Source: Altericroceibacterium xinjiangense (GTDB taxonomy: Bacteria; Pseudomonadota; Alphaproteobacteria; Sphingomonadales; Sphingomonadaceae). From it: a DNA stretch of 64,000 bases. Positions 8,654 through 22,076 of the stretch are shown piece after piece (the first letter of the stretch is position 1; each line of letters opens with the position of its first letter). Under the pieces are notes generated by a model. That model made no database searches, was not told the origin of the DNA, and saw nothing but the letters and a program-made list of their open reading frames with translations. Made by a program: the position numbers and the translations under genes. The DNA lies in assembly GCF_003958635.1 (NCBI RefSeq), contig NZ_RSEK01000005.1, forward strand, positions 1 to 64,000, in the 5' to 3' direction.

Positions 8654-10090
8654 TCAGCGCGGAAGCTGGCTCGCTCCCATCAGCGCCTCGTCGACCGCGC
8701 GCGCACATTGCCGGCCTTCGCGAATCGCCCAGACGATCAGGCTCTGGCCCCGGCGCATGTCGCCGCAGGCAAAGATCGCCTCCTGGCTCGTGCGGTAGCT
8801 TTCCGTGTCGGCATCGATGTTGCCGCGGTCCGTCAGGTCGACGCCGGCCTGCTCGATCAGCCCGGCCTTGCGCGGGCCGGTGAAGCCCATCGCCAGCAGG
8901 ATCAGGTCAGCCGGGAGAACGAACTCGCTGCCCGCAATCTCCTGCATCTGTCCATCGACCCATTCCACGCGCACGCACCGGAGCCCGGTGACCTTGCCGT
9001 CTTCCCCGACCACATCCTTGGTCAGCACGGCCCAGTCGCGCACCGCGCCTTCTTCGTGGCTCGAGGACGTGCGCAGCTTCATCGGCCAGTTCGGCCACGT
9101 CAGCTTCTTGTCTTCCCTTTGCGGCGGCTTGGGCATGATCTCGATCTGGGTCACGCTTTTTGCGCCCTGCCGGTTGGCCGTGCCGACGCAGTCGGAACCG
9201 GTATCGCCGCCGCCGATGACGATCACGTCCTTGCCAGTGGCGATCAGCGTGCCGCGCGGGGCGGCGCGCTGTTCGTCATCCCCGGCGTTGCGCTTGTTCT
9301 GCTGGGTCAGGAACTCCATCGCCATCCGCACGCCCGAAAGCTCGGCCCCCGGGATGTTGAGCCCGCGCGGTTGCTCGGCCCCGCCCGCCATCACTACCGC
9401 ATCGAAGTTTTCCTTCAGCGACTTGATGGAGACATCCACGCCGACTTCGGTCGAGGTGCGGAACGCGACGCCTTCGGCTTCCATCTGCACCGCGCGGCGA
9501 TTGATCAGGTGCTTTTCCAGCTTGAAGTCGGGAATGCCGTAGCGCAGCAAGCCGCCGACCCGGTCCGACTTCTCGAACACCGTCACCGAATGACCGGCGC
9601 GCGCCAGCTGCTGGGCACACGCGAGCCCCGCAGGGCCGGAACCGATCACGGCCACGCTCTTGCCCGACTTCTTTTCCGGCGGCTGCGGCTCGATCCAGCC
9701 TTCTTTCCAGCCCTTGTCCGCGATCGCGCCCTCGATCGACTTGATCGTTACCGGCTTGTCGATGATGTTCAGCGTGCAAGCCGCTTCGCACGGCGCGGGG
9801 CAGACCCGGCCGGTGAACTCAGGGAAGTTGTTGGTGGACAGGAGGTTGTCCAGCGCGTCCTTCCAGTCCGCCTCATAGACGAGGTGGTTCCAATCGGGGA
9901 TCATGTTGTTCACCGGACAGCCGTTGTGGCAGTACGGAATCCCGCAGTTCATGCAGCGCGCCGCCTGGTTGCGCAGCTTGTCGTCGGGAATCGGCAGCGC
10001 GAATTCCCGATAGTGGCTGATCCGTTCCTTCGGATCCGCGTAGGTGCGATCTTCCCGGTCGATCTCCAGGAATCCGGTTTCCTTGCCCAT
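8654..10090 (-). CDS. gltD: Glutamate synthase small (beta) subunit
   Basis: 478 residues from ATG 10090. It supplies NADPH electrons to the large subunit for glutamate synthesis from glutamine and 2-oxoglutarate. N-terminal cysteines (46, 49, 54, 58 and 97, 101, 105) hold two [4Fe-4S] clusters. Two Rossmann motifs follow: GSGPAG near 151 for FAD and [11 protein letters not shown] near 290 for NADPH. It lies 11 bp after gltB, in one operon. The much longer open frame upstream is a shadow inside gltB. Confidence 0.96.
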   Translation of the reverse strand: MGKETGFLEIDREDRTYADPKERISHYREFALPIPDDKLRNQAARCMNCGIPYCHNGCPVNNMIPDWNHLVYEADWKDALDNLLSTNNFPEFTGRVCPAPCEAACTLNIIDKPVTIKSIEGAIADKGWKEGWIEPQPPEKKSGKSVAVIGSGPAGLACAQQLARAGHSVTVFEKSDRVGGLLRYGIPDFKLEKHLINRRAVQMEAEGVAFRTSTEVGVDVSIKSLKENFDAVVMAGGAEQPRGLNIPGAELSGVRMAMEFLTQQNKRNAGDDEQRAAPRGTLIATGKDVIVIGGGDTGSDCVGTANRQGAKSVTQIEIMPKPPQREDKKLTWPNWPMKLRTSSSHEEGAVRDWAVLTKDVVGEDGKVTGLRCVRVEWVDGQMQEIAGSEFVLPADLILLAMGFTGPRKAGLIEQAGVDLTDRGNIDADTESYRTSQEAIFACGDMRRGQSLIVWAIREGRQCARAVDEALMGASQLPR

Positions 10091-10101
10091 CTTCTTAACC
10101 C

Positions 10102-14754
<4,653 letters not shown>

Positions 14755-14891
14755 CCTGTTCCGGACCGGGCAAGACGGGCGCCCCACCGCCGATTCGGCA
14801 ATGAAGCGCGACTCACCCCGGCAGGGTGTTCTCTAAAATGTCGCGAGCGCCCCCAATGACGATCAGAACGTCGTATTGCAAGAGACTCGTC

Positions 14892-14921
14892 CCCGGCAGG
14901 AACCTTCAGTGCCTTGCCGGG
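14892..14921 (-). terminator. Hairpin after phaZ
   Basis: cccggca and tgccggg form a 7-bp stem in the 190-bp gap between the phaZ stop and the gltB start. No clear T-run follows on the minus strand, so termination activity is uncertain. I see no other feature in this gap. Confidence 0.3.
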
Positions 14922-14945
14922 TTTGGAGCCCTTCGTTCGATCGGA

Positions 14946-16181
14946 TCAGGCGCGGCCGGTGCCGGGATGGGCCCTGATCCACGCCTCGACGACCGGGGCG
15001 ATCCGGTGGCGCCACTTGCTGCCGTTGAATATTCCATAGTGGCCCACATCGGCCGCAAGGTGATACTTCTTCTTGTCCTCGGGCAAGCTGGGCGCGAGAT
15101 CGAGCGCGGCCCGGGTCTGCCCGATGCCGGAGATGTCGTCCCGCTCACCCTCGATCGCCAGCAGCGCCGTATCCCGGATTGCCGTGGGGTCGATAGCCTT
15201 GCCGCGATGGACGAATTTGCCTCGCGGCAGGGAGTGCCGCTGGAACACTTCCTCGATCGTCTGGAGGTAGAACTCGGCCGTCATGTCGCAGACCGAGAGA
15301 TACTCGTCATAGAACCGCTTCGTCGCCGCCGCGCTCTCCTGATCGCCAAGGGTGAGATGCTTGAACATCTCGTAATGGCTCATCACGTGGCTTTCGAGGT
15401 TCATCGAGATGAAGCCCGCCAGTTGCAGGAACCCCGGGTAGACCAGCCGCCCGGCGCCCGGATGGTTGATCGGCACGGTGGCAGTCACGTTGTTCCGGAA
15501 CCACGACAGCGGCTTCTGCATCGCCACGTCGTTGACGGAGGTCGGGCTCGCCCGCGTGTCGATCGGCCCCCCCATCATCGCCAGCGTCGCCGGGCGGCAG
15601 GGATTGCCTTCCGCCCCCATGATCGCGGCCGCGGCGAATGCGGGCACCGACGGCTGGCACACCGCCAGCATGTGCGTCGACGGGCCGAGGAATTCGAGGA
15701 ATTCCATCAGGTAATCGATGTAATCGTCCAGATTGAAGTGCCCCTCGCTCAACGGCACCATCTTCGCGTCGGCCCAGTCGGTGATCCACACGTCCTGATT
15801 TTCGACCATCCGGCCCACGGTTCCCCGCAGCAATGTGGCGTAGTGCCCGCTCATCGGTGCGACGATCAGCAGCTTGGGCGCATCTTCCGGCAAGCCTTCG
15901 CGCCGGAAGCGCCGCAATCCGCCGAACGGCTTTTCCAGTACGACTTCCTCCCGGACGGAGTGGCTTTTGCCGTCCACTTCCACGCTGTGGATGTTGAAGG
16001 TCGGCTTGCCGCGATCGCCGTAGAGATGAGCGAAGACCTGCAGCGCGCTGGCGACCGCCGGGCCCATTCCGAAATAGCCGATCGGCAAGCTGGGATTGGA
16101 CAGGAGTTCGGCCCCCACCTCTGCCCAGGCGCTGGCGCTGGCCATCAGGGAGCGGTTGAACTCATAGGCATCGTAAAGCAT
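14946..16181 (-). CDS. phaZ: Intracellular polyhydroxybutyrate depolymerase
   Basis: 411 residues. The family hydrolyses native intracellular poly(3-hydroxybutyrate) granules. The lipase-box-like motif AVCQPSVPAF places a cysteine nucleophile at C175, as in Ralstonia PhaZ1. The C-terminal block ending in the catalytic histidine (DVGHYGIFNG) is present, and there is no signal peptide, as expected for the cytoplasmic type. Length matches (about 410-420). It stands alone, divergent from an ABC exporter; no phaC or phaP is in the window. A dyad with TGC-N3-GC spacing lies 50-80 bp upstream and may be a regulator site. Confidence 0.9.
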   Translation of the reverse strand: MLYDAYEFNRSLMASASAWAEVGAELLSNPSLPIGYFGMGPAVASALQVFAHLYGDRGKPTFNIHSVEVDGKSHSVREEVVLEKPFGGLRRFRREGLPEDAPKLLIVAPMSGHYATLLRGTVGRMVENQDVWITDWADAKMVPLSEGHFNLDDYIDYLMEFLEFLGPSTHMLAVCQPSVPAFAAAAIMGAEGNPCRPATLAMMGGPIDTRASPTSVNDVAMQKPLSWFRNNVTATVPINHPGAGRLVYPGFLQLAGFISMNLESHVMSHYEMFKHLTLGDQESAAATKRFYDEYLSVCDMTAEFYLQTIEEVFQRHSLPRGKFVHRGKAIDPTAIRDTALLAIEGERDDISGIGQTRAALDLAPSLPEDKKKYHLAADVGHYGIFNGSKWRHRIAPVVEAWIRAHPGTGRA

Positions 16182-16231
16182 GTGTCGTTCCCGTCTGGGG
16201 CCGGTTGCGGCCCATGACCTTCACCCTCATG

Positions 16232-16261
16232 TGCGATGCGAAAGCCGGTGTTGCAATGCAA
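16232..16261 (-). promoter_or_regulatory. Paired TGCRATGCR sites upstream of phaZ (possible PhaR operator)
   Basis: TGCGATGCG (16232-16240) and TGCAATGCA (16252-16260) repeat exactly 20 bp apart, about two helical turns. The second is part of the dyad TTGCAATGCAA. PhaR-type PHB regulators of alphaproteobacteria bind TGC-N3-GCA-like sites, so this is a plausible operator. No phaR is in the window. Confidence 0.4.
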
Positions 16262-16337
16262 TAACCAACGGGCCAACCCGCCGATCGTGCCATGAAGCGC
16301 TTCAATCCGTTGACGAGATGGTCTAACGGCCCGCCGC

Positions 16338-18125
16338 ATGGCTCGCTCTTCTACGCGCCCGCATGTGCAGCCGGCAGACAATCTTGGTCCGCTCCGGATG
16401 ATCTTCCATGCGGCTTCGCGCTATCCCGGGCGAATGGCCCTTGCGCTGATCGCGCTGACGGTGACGGCGGCGGCGACGCTGGCGATCCCTTCAGGCTTTC
16501 GGCTGATCATCGACCAGGGCTTTGCCACCGGCGTGGATCCGGAAGCGATCGGCCGCTGGTTCCGCTACTTGTTCCTGATCGTGCTGGTCCTGGCGATCGG
16601 CACCGCATGCCGGTACTACTTCGTCAGCTGGCTGGGGGAACGGGTGGTCGCGGATATCCGCGTGACCGTGCAGCGCAACCTGCTGCGCTTGTCGCCCGGC
16701 TTCTTCGAAGAGAACTCCCCCGGCGAGATATCCTCGCGGATGACGGCCGACACCGCGCAGATCGAGCACGTCGTGGGCACGACGATCTCCGTCGCGCTGC
16801 GCAACGCGCTGATGGCGATCGGCGGGACAGCCTACCTGTTCTATCTCGCCCCCAGCCTTACCGGGTTGCTGGTGATTGCCATTCCGCTGGTGCTGCTGCC
16901 GATCGTGTGGTTCGGGCGCAAGGTGCGCAGCGTCTCGCGCGATAGCCAGGACCGGATCGCCGATGTCGGCGCGATGGTGTCCGAAGTGCTCGGCGCGATG
17001 AAGATCGTCCAGGCCTTCAACCAGGAAGATCGCGAACGGGATCGCTTCGCCGCCGCGGTGGAAGCTAGCTTCGACACCGCCCGCCGCCGGATCCTGCTGC
17101 GGGCGCTGATGACCGGGATCGTCATCACCTTCATTTTCGGCGCGATCACCGCGCTGCTCTGGCGCGGCGCGATCCAGGTGGCCGAAGGCACCCTGAGCGG
17201 CGGCACTATCGCCGCCTTCGTGCTGACGGGCGTGCTGGTGGCCGGCGCGTTCGGCTCCCTTGCCGAAGTCTACGGCGACTTGCTGCGCGGCGCGGGAGCG
17301 GCCAGCCGGCTGAACGAGCTGCTGAAGGAACACCCCGCCGTCGCTCCGCCCGTCGATCCGCGGCCGTTGCCGCAGCCCGTGCGCGGCGCGCTCGCCTTCC
17401 GCGACATCACCTTCCGCTATCCCACCCGGCCCGAACAAGCGGCCGTCACCGATCTCACCTTGCAGATCGAACCGGGAGAGACCGTGGCGATCGTCGGGCC
17501 TTCCGGGGCGGGCAAGTCCACCTTGTTCCAGCTGGCCGAGCGCTTCTACGATCCCCAGGCCGGCGTGGTGGAGATCGACGGCATTCCGCTGATCCACGCC
17601 GACCCCGCCGACGTTCGCCAGCGGATTGCGTTCGTGCCGCAGGAAGGCATCCTGTTTGCCGCCAGCGCGCGCGACAACCTGCGCTACGGCAACTGGGCGG
17701 CAAGCGACGACGCCATCTGGCAAGCCGCCCGCGATGCCAACGCGGAGCAATTCCTGAAGGGCCTGCCGCAAGGGCTTGATACCTATCTGGGCGAAGGCGG
17801 GGCTCGGCTTTCGGGCGGACAGCGTCAGCGGCTCGCGATTGCACGTGCCTTGCTGCGCGACGCGCCGATCCTGCTGCTGGACGAAGCCACCAGCGCGCTC
17901 GATGCCGAAAGCGAGCGGCTGGTGCAGGACGCGCTCGACCGCCTGATGCAGGACCGCACCACGCTGGTCATCGCCCACCGCCTCGCTACCGTGCGCGCCG
18001 CGGACCGGATCGTGGTGATGGACGACGGGCGGATCGTCGAACAAGGCCGCCATGCGGATCTTGCCGCAGCCGGTGGGCTCTATGCCCGCCTGGCGGCGCT
18101 GCAGTTCGATACCCTCGCCGCATGA
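16338..18125 (+). CDS. MsbA-like ABC exporter (fused permease and ATPase)
   Basis: 595 residues. The N-terminal half is a six-helix ABC_membrane domain. The C-terminal nucleotide-binding domain has Walker A GPSGAGKST (about 388), signature LSGGQRQR (about 490), Walker B ILLLDEATSALD (about 510) and the H-loop histidine in VIAHRLATV. Such half-transporters work as homodimers and export lipids, peptides or drugs; the substrate is not evident. It is closer to the ABCB10/mitochondrial-like type than to the classical LPS flippase by general impression, so I do not assign msbA. It is divergent from phaZ with 156 bp between. Confidence 0.88.
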   Translation: MARSSTRPHVQPADNLGPLRMIFHAASRYPGRMALALIALTVTAAATLAIPSGFRLIIDQGFATGVDPEAIGRWFRYLFLIVLVLAIGTACRYYFVSWLGERVVADIRVTVQRNLLRLSPGFFEENSPGEISSRMTADTAQIEHVVGTTISVALRNALMAIGGTAYLFYLAPSLTGLLVIAIPLVLLPIVWFGRKVRSVSRDSQDRIADVGAMVSEVLGAMKIVQAFNQEDRERDRFAAAVEASFDTARRRILLRALMTGIVITFIFGAITALLWRGAIQVAEGTLSGGTIAAFVLTGVLVAGAFGSLAEVYGDLLRGAGAASRLNELLKEHPAVAPPVDPRPLPQPVRGALAFRDITFRYPTRPEQAAVTDLTLQIEPGETVAIVGPSGAGKSTLFQLAERFYDPQAGVVEIDGIPLIHADPADVRQRIAFVPQEGILFAASARDNLRYGNWAASDDAIWQAARDANAEQFLKGLPQGLDTYLGEGGARLSGGQRQRLAIARALLRDAPILLLDEATSALDAESERLVQDALDRLMQDRTTLVIAHRLATVRAADRIVVMDDGRIVEQGRHADLAAAGGLYARLAALQFDTLAA

Positions 18126-18270
18126 AATGGTTACTCAGCGCCGATTAATCGATAAGGTATCATATGAAACCGATGAGCGGCGTCCGGCCGCGCCTCGGTT
18201 GCGCTAAGTCTACGTCCGGCGCCCCCCTGAGCCCGCAGACGCCAAAGTCCCGAATTTGAAAGGCTGCCCG

Positions 18271-20388
18271 ATGATCAAGCACCTCCTTGCCGCCGGAATC
18301 TCCGCCGCGGCCCTTGGCCTTGCCACTCCGGCCCTCGCACAAGCGGCCAGCGAAACCCCTCTTCCGCAGATGAGCTACGGCACCTGGGGGGTCGATCCTT
18401 CTACCCTCGATCCCGCCGCGGATCCGGGGGAGGACTTCTTCGCCTACGTGAACCAGAAGTGGGTCGACGCCAATCCGATCCCGCCGGAATTCTCCCGCTA
18501 CGGCGCGTTCAACGCGCTGGGCGAAAAGTCGAAGAACGACGTCAAGGCGCTGGTCGATGAACTGGCCGCCAATCCGCCGGCTGCGGGAACCGGGGAACGC
18601 CGGATTCTCGACGCCTACAATGCCTTCCTGAACACCGGTGCAATCGACGACGCCGGTCTTGCCCCGGCGCAGCCCTATCTCCAGCAGATCTACGGCGCGC
18701 GAGATCTGGGCGATCTGACCGAATTGTTCGCCAAGCCTGGCTATCCCAGCCTCGTCGGCGCAGGCGTCACGGTCGATCAGAAGGACCCGAACAGCTACAT
18801 CGTCGGCGTCGGCTTTGACGGTCTCGGCCTGCCGGACCGCGATTACTACCTCGCGGATAATGAGCGGAACCGCGAGATCCAGCAGGCCTACAAGGGCTAT
18901 CTGGCCTTCCTGCTCGGCAAGGCCGGGTACCAGGACCCGCAGGCGGCCGCTGCATCGGTCTATGCCTTCGAACACCGCGTGGCGGAGCTTGAATGGGCGC
19001 GGACCGTGCTGCGCAACCGTGACCTCACTTACAACAAGCTGAGCCGGGATGAACTCGCCGCGCTCGCTCCGGAGTTCCCGGTTGCGCGCCTGCTGACCGC
19101 GGGCGGCTTTGGCGACCAGCCCCAGTTCCTCGTCCGGCAGCTGCCCCCCACGGCGGACGAAGTGAAAACTCTGGGTCTCGACGCCGCAACCCTGTCGCAG
19201 ATCGGCGGCGGCTTGCCCGCGATGATGGAGCTGCTGGCCGACACCCCGCTTGCCACGGTCAAGGCCTTCATGGCCGCGCAGTTCCTCTCCAGCCATTCTG
19301 CGGTCCTGCCGAGCGACATCGATGAGGCGAACTTTGCCCTCTACGGCAAGCTGCTGAACGGGCAGGAAGTGCAGCAGCCCCGCTGGAAACGCGCGATCGC
19401 CGCCACCGAAAGCCAGCTGGGCGAAGTCGTCGGCAAGGCTTATGCGGAACGGTATTTCCCGGCTGAGAGCAAATCGGCAATGACCGATCTCGTGGCCAAC
19501 CTGCGCAAGGCAATGGCCGCCAGCATCGGCGAAAATGAGTGGATGACGCCTGCGACGAAGGAACAGGCGCTTGCCAAACTGAACGCCTTCACCCCGAAGA
19601 TCGGCTATCCCGATGAGTTCGAAACATACGAAGGCCTGACGGTTGCCGCCAACGATCCGCTGGGCAATCGGCTTGCGGCGGCGGCCTGGGAACAGCAGGA
19701 CGCCCTGAGCAAGCTCGGCGGGCCGGTCGACAAGACAGAGTGGGGCATGCTGCCGCAGACCGTGAACGCCTATTACAACCCGGTGTTCAACGAGATCGTC
19801 TTTCCCGCCGCGATCCTCCAGCCGCCCTTCTTCAACATCTCCGCCGACCCGGCGGTGAACTACGGCGCGATCGGCGGTGTCATCGGCCATGAGATGGGTC
19901 ACGGCTTTGACGATCAAGGCGCAAAATCGGACGCCAGCGGCACGCTGCGCAACTGGTGGGCGCCGCAGGATCTGGCGCAGTTCACCAAGCTGGGTGACCA
20001 GCTGGTCGCGCAGTACGGGGAGTATTGCCCGTATGATGATGGCAAGACGTGCGTGAACGGCCGTCTGACGCTGGGCGAGAACATCGGTGATATCGGCGGT
20101 CTCAGCCTGGCCTACCGCGCCTACCGCATGTCGCTGAACGGCCAGGAAGCCCCCGTGATCGACGGCCTGACCGGAGACCAGCGGTTCTTCATCGCCTGGG
20201 CCCAAGTCTGGCGCTCCGCCCAGCGCGAAGCGGCAGCCCGCCAGCGGCTGATTGTCGATCCGCACTCCCCGGAGGAATTCCGGGTCAACGGCGCGGTCCG
20301 CAACCAGGATGCCTGGTACAAGGCGTTCAACGTCACCCGCGACGATGCCCTGTACCTCCCACCGGAGGAGCGCGTGCACATCTGGTAA
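18271..20388 (+). CDS. M13-family (neprilysin-like) metallopeptidase, exported
   Basis: 705 residues from ATG 18271 (ribosome site AAAGG 7 bp upstream). A signal peptide ends after ALAQA (about residue 26). The zinc motif HEMGH is at about 540-544 (IGHEMGHGFDDQG) and the third ligand is in GENIGDIGG at about 607. The N-terminal Peptidase_M13_N domain (GEDFFAYVNQKW) is complete. M13 enzymes cleave oligopeptides; this one acts in the periplasm or outside. It is one of five peptidases in the window and shows no operon partner. Confidence 0.93.
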   Translation: MIKHLLAAGISAAALGLATPALAQAASETPLPQMSYGTWGVDPSTLDPAADPGEDFFAYVNQKWVDANPIPPEFSRYGAFNALGEKSKNDVKALVDELAANPPAAGTGERRILDAYNAFLNTGAIDDAGLAPAQPYLQQIYGARDLGDLTELFAKPGYPSLVGAGVTVDQKDPNSYIVGVGFDGLGLPDRDYYLADNERNREIQQAYKGYLAFLLGKAGYQDPQAAAASVYAFEHRVAELEWARTVLRNRDLTYNKLSRDELAALAPEFPVARLLTAGGFGDQPQFLVRQLPPTADEVKTLGLDAATLSQIGGGLPAMMELLADTPLATVKAFMAAQFLSSHSAVLPSDIDEANFALYGKLLNGQEVQQPRWKRAIAATESQLGEVVGKAYAERYFPAESKSAMTDLVANLRKAMAASIGENEWMTPATKEQALAKLNAFTPKIGYPDEFETYEGLTVAANDPLGNRLAAAAWEQQDALSKLGGPVDKTEWGMLPQTVNAYYNPVFNEIVFPAAILQPPFFNISADPAVNYGAIGGVIGHEMGHGFDDQGAKSDASGTLRNWWAPQDLAQFTKLGDQLVAQYGEYCPYDDGKTCVNGRLTLGENIGDIGGLSLAYRAYRMSLNGQEAPVIDGLTGDQRFFIAWAQVWRSAQREAAARQRLIVDPHSPEEFRVNGAVRNQDAWYKAFNVTRDDALYLPPEERVHIW

Positions 20389-20458
20389 GCGGATTTTACG
20401 ATCGGGCGGAGCGGGCGCAGCTTGACTTGCGCGCCGGCTCCGTCATGACCGCGTGCCA

Positions 20459-21265
20459 ATGGACCTGACCCTTACCGCCATCCTTCTCGGCATCGTCGAG
20501 GGACTTACCGAGTTCGTGCCCGTCTCCTCGACCGGGCACCTGATCCTCGCATCCGAGCTGTTCGGCTACAGCTCCGCGCAGTGGGCGATGTTCAACATCG
20601 TGATCCAGCTAGGCGCGATCCTGGCGGTGGTCGTGCTGTACTGGAAGACCTTCTGGGATGCAGGGATCGGCGTGCTGAAGCTCCAGCCCGCCGCCTTGCG
20701 CTTCGCCCGCAACCTCGCGGTAGGCCTGCTGCCTTCGGTCGTCCTCGGCCTGTTGCTGAAGGACTATATCGATATCCTGCTCGCCAGCCCGGCGGTGGTC
20801 GCCTGGGCGCTGGTAATCGGCGGCATCGCCATCCTGGTGATCGAGAAGCTGGTGACCCCCGGCCCGGATGAGCCGGTCTCCGAAATGCCGCTGAAAACCG
20901 CCATCGGCGTCGGGTTTGCCCAATGCCTTGCAATGGTTCCCGGGGTCAGCCGCTCCGGCGCGACGATCATGGGCGCGCTTGGAATGGGCGTCGGACGCAA
21001 GACCGCGGCCGAATTCTCTTTCTTCCTTGCGGTGCCGACGATGCTCGGCGCCTCGATCCTTGAGGTCTCGGAGAAGAGCGAGGGGATGGGAGCCGTCGGC
21101 CCGGTCGGCTGGTGGGAAATCGGCGTCGGCTTCGTGGTCTCGTTCCTCGTCGCCCTGGCGGTAATCCGCGCCTTCGTCGCGTATGTCAGCCGGCACGGGT
21201 TCGCGCCGTTTGCATGGTACCGGATCGTCATCGGTCTGTTCGCGATCGCGCTGTTCAGCTTCTAG
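20459..21265 (+). CDS. uppP: Undecaprenyl-diphosphate phosphatase
   Basis: 268 residues from ATG 20459. This polytopic membrane enzyme regenerates undecaprenyl phosphate for peptidoglycan and polysaccharide synthesis. The two active-site motifs are intact: EGLTEFVPVSSTGHLIL (about 15-31) and PGVSRSGATI (about 161-170). Eight or so hydrophobic segments cover the protein. No ribosome binding site is obvious, so the alternative start two codons upstream (20453) cannot be excluded. Confidence 0.95.
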   Translation: MDLTLTAILLGIVEGLTEFVPVSSTGHLILASELFGYSSAQWAMFNIVIQLGAILAVVVLYWKTFWDAGIGVLKLQPAALRFARNLAVGLLPSVVLGLLLKDYIDILLASPAVVAWALVIGGIAILVIEKLVTPGPDEPVSEMPLKTAIGVGFAQCLAMVPGVSRSGATIMGALGMGVGRKTAAEFSFFLAVPTMLGASILEVSEKSEGMGAVGPVGWWEIGVGFVVSFLVALAVIRAFVAYVSRHGFAPFAWYRIVIGLFAIALFSF

Positions 21266-21314
21266 GTATCGTCCACGGTTCGTCGCAAACAGGGAACCAA
21301 CCGCCGCCGCAAAG

Positions 21315-21342
21315 AGTCCTTTCTGCATAGACTGCAAGGACT
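21315..21342 (+). promoter_or_regulatory. Hairpin that sequesters the ribosome binding site of the GlsB gene
   Basis: agtcctt (21315-21321) is fully complementary to aaggact (21336-21342), with an extra GCA/TGC pairing inside the loop. The Shine-Dalgarno AAGGA (21336-21340), 9 bases before ATG 21350, lies entirely in the stem. This geometry suits an RNA thermometer or another translational switch. Confidence 0.4.
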
Positions 21343-21349
21343 ACTCGCA

Positions 21350-21619
21350 ATGGGCGTTATCTTTCTGATCGTAGTGGGAGCCGTGTTCGGCTGGCTTGGC
21401 TCGATCGTCATGCGGGCCGAGGAAAACCAGGCCATCCTGCTGAACGCAGCGGCGGGTGTCGGCGGCGCGCTGATCGCGGGGGTCTTCGTCAGTCCGCTAC
21501 TGGGCCGGGGCGACCTGGCGGCTGGCGTCTACAGCGTTGCCGCACTGCTGCTTTCCGTATTGGGAGCGATCGTGGCAATCGTCGCGCTCAACCTGTTCCG
21601 CAGGCAGGTAGCGCGCTGA
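21350..21619 (+). CDS. GlsB/YeaQ/YmgE-family stress membrane protein
   Basis: 89 residues with three hydrophobic segments (about 2-20, 28-50, 58-82) and the glycine-rich pattern of the transglycosylase-associated family (IVVGAVFGWLGSIVMR, GVGGALIAG). Members are small inner-membrane proteins induced by stress; biochemical role unknown. Translation probably depends on the hairpin over its ribosome binding site. A strong bidirectional hairpin follows the stop. Confidence 0.8.
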   Translation: MGVIFLIVVGAVFGWLGSIVMRAEENQAILLNAAAGVGGALIAGVFVSPLLGRGDLAAGVYSVAALLLSVLGAIVAIVALNLFRRQVAR

Positions 21620-21627
21620 GCGAACAA

Positions 21628-21653
21628 GGGCGGGCGGCTTATACCGCCCGCCC
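21628..21653. terminator. Bidirectional terminator hairpin
   Basis: gggcgggcgg (21628-21637) and ccgcccgccc (21644-21653) form a perfect 10-bp stem with a 6-base loop between two convergent genes. Flanks acaag and cttgt extend it partly. It lacks a long T-run, but position and strength support termination in both directions. Confidence 0.7.
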
Positions 21654-21659
21654 TGCTTG

Positions 21660-21986
21660 TCAAAACTCGCCGGCTACCGAATCGGTGGCCGCTTCAGCTG
21701 CCGCAGCCGCTTCATCGGCGACTCGCTCAGCCTCATCGGCGGTCGTCTGCGTCGGATCGCCCGCATCGGCCACAGGCTCGGAGGCTTCCTGTGCCGTGGT
21801 GGTGCCCGTATCGGTCACCACCGGCGCCGTATCTGTGATTACCGGCGCTTCGACTCCGGTCATTGCCTCATCGGCAGGGACTTCAACGGTGCCGGCGGTG
21901 GTTTCTTCCGCGACTTCATCCGACCCGCCGCAGGCTGCGAGCGTCATGGCAAGGCTTGCAGCAAGGATGGTGCTGACGATTTTCAT
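21660..21986 (-). CDS. Small acidic lipoprotein, alanine/threonine-rich
   Basis: 108 residues from ATG 21986. The lipobox LAAC ends a typical type II signal peptide (MKIVSTILAASLAMTLAAC). The rest is low-complexity, acidic and rich in A, T, E and V (TTTAQEASEPVADAGDPTQTT, DEAAAAAEAATDSV), so probably a disordered periplasmic tether. I recognise no functional domain. It ends next to the bidirectional hairpin. The upstream ATG at 22010 would add eight residues before a good signal peptide and is less likely. Confidence 0.7.
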   Translation of the reverse strand: MKIVSTILAASLAMTLAACGGSDEVAEETTAGTVEVPADEAMTGVEAPVITDTAPVVTDTGTTTAQEASEPVADAGDPTQTTADEAERVADEAAAAAEAATDSVAGEF

Positions 21987-22076
21987 TCGAAGGAACCCTT
22001 TTTGTGGCATGCGCGCCCGGTTCGCGCGCAGGACGCGCCCCTAGCCTATTGGCGCAGCCGGGAAAATCCGATTCGT

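Noticed and set aside
21287-21320. GGAAC before the GlsB gene as an EcfG stress promoter
   Set aside because: The -10 expected as CGTT at 16-17 bp is not present (AGTC instead).
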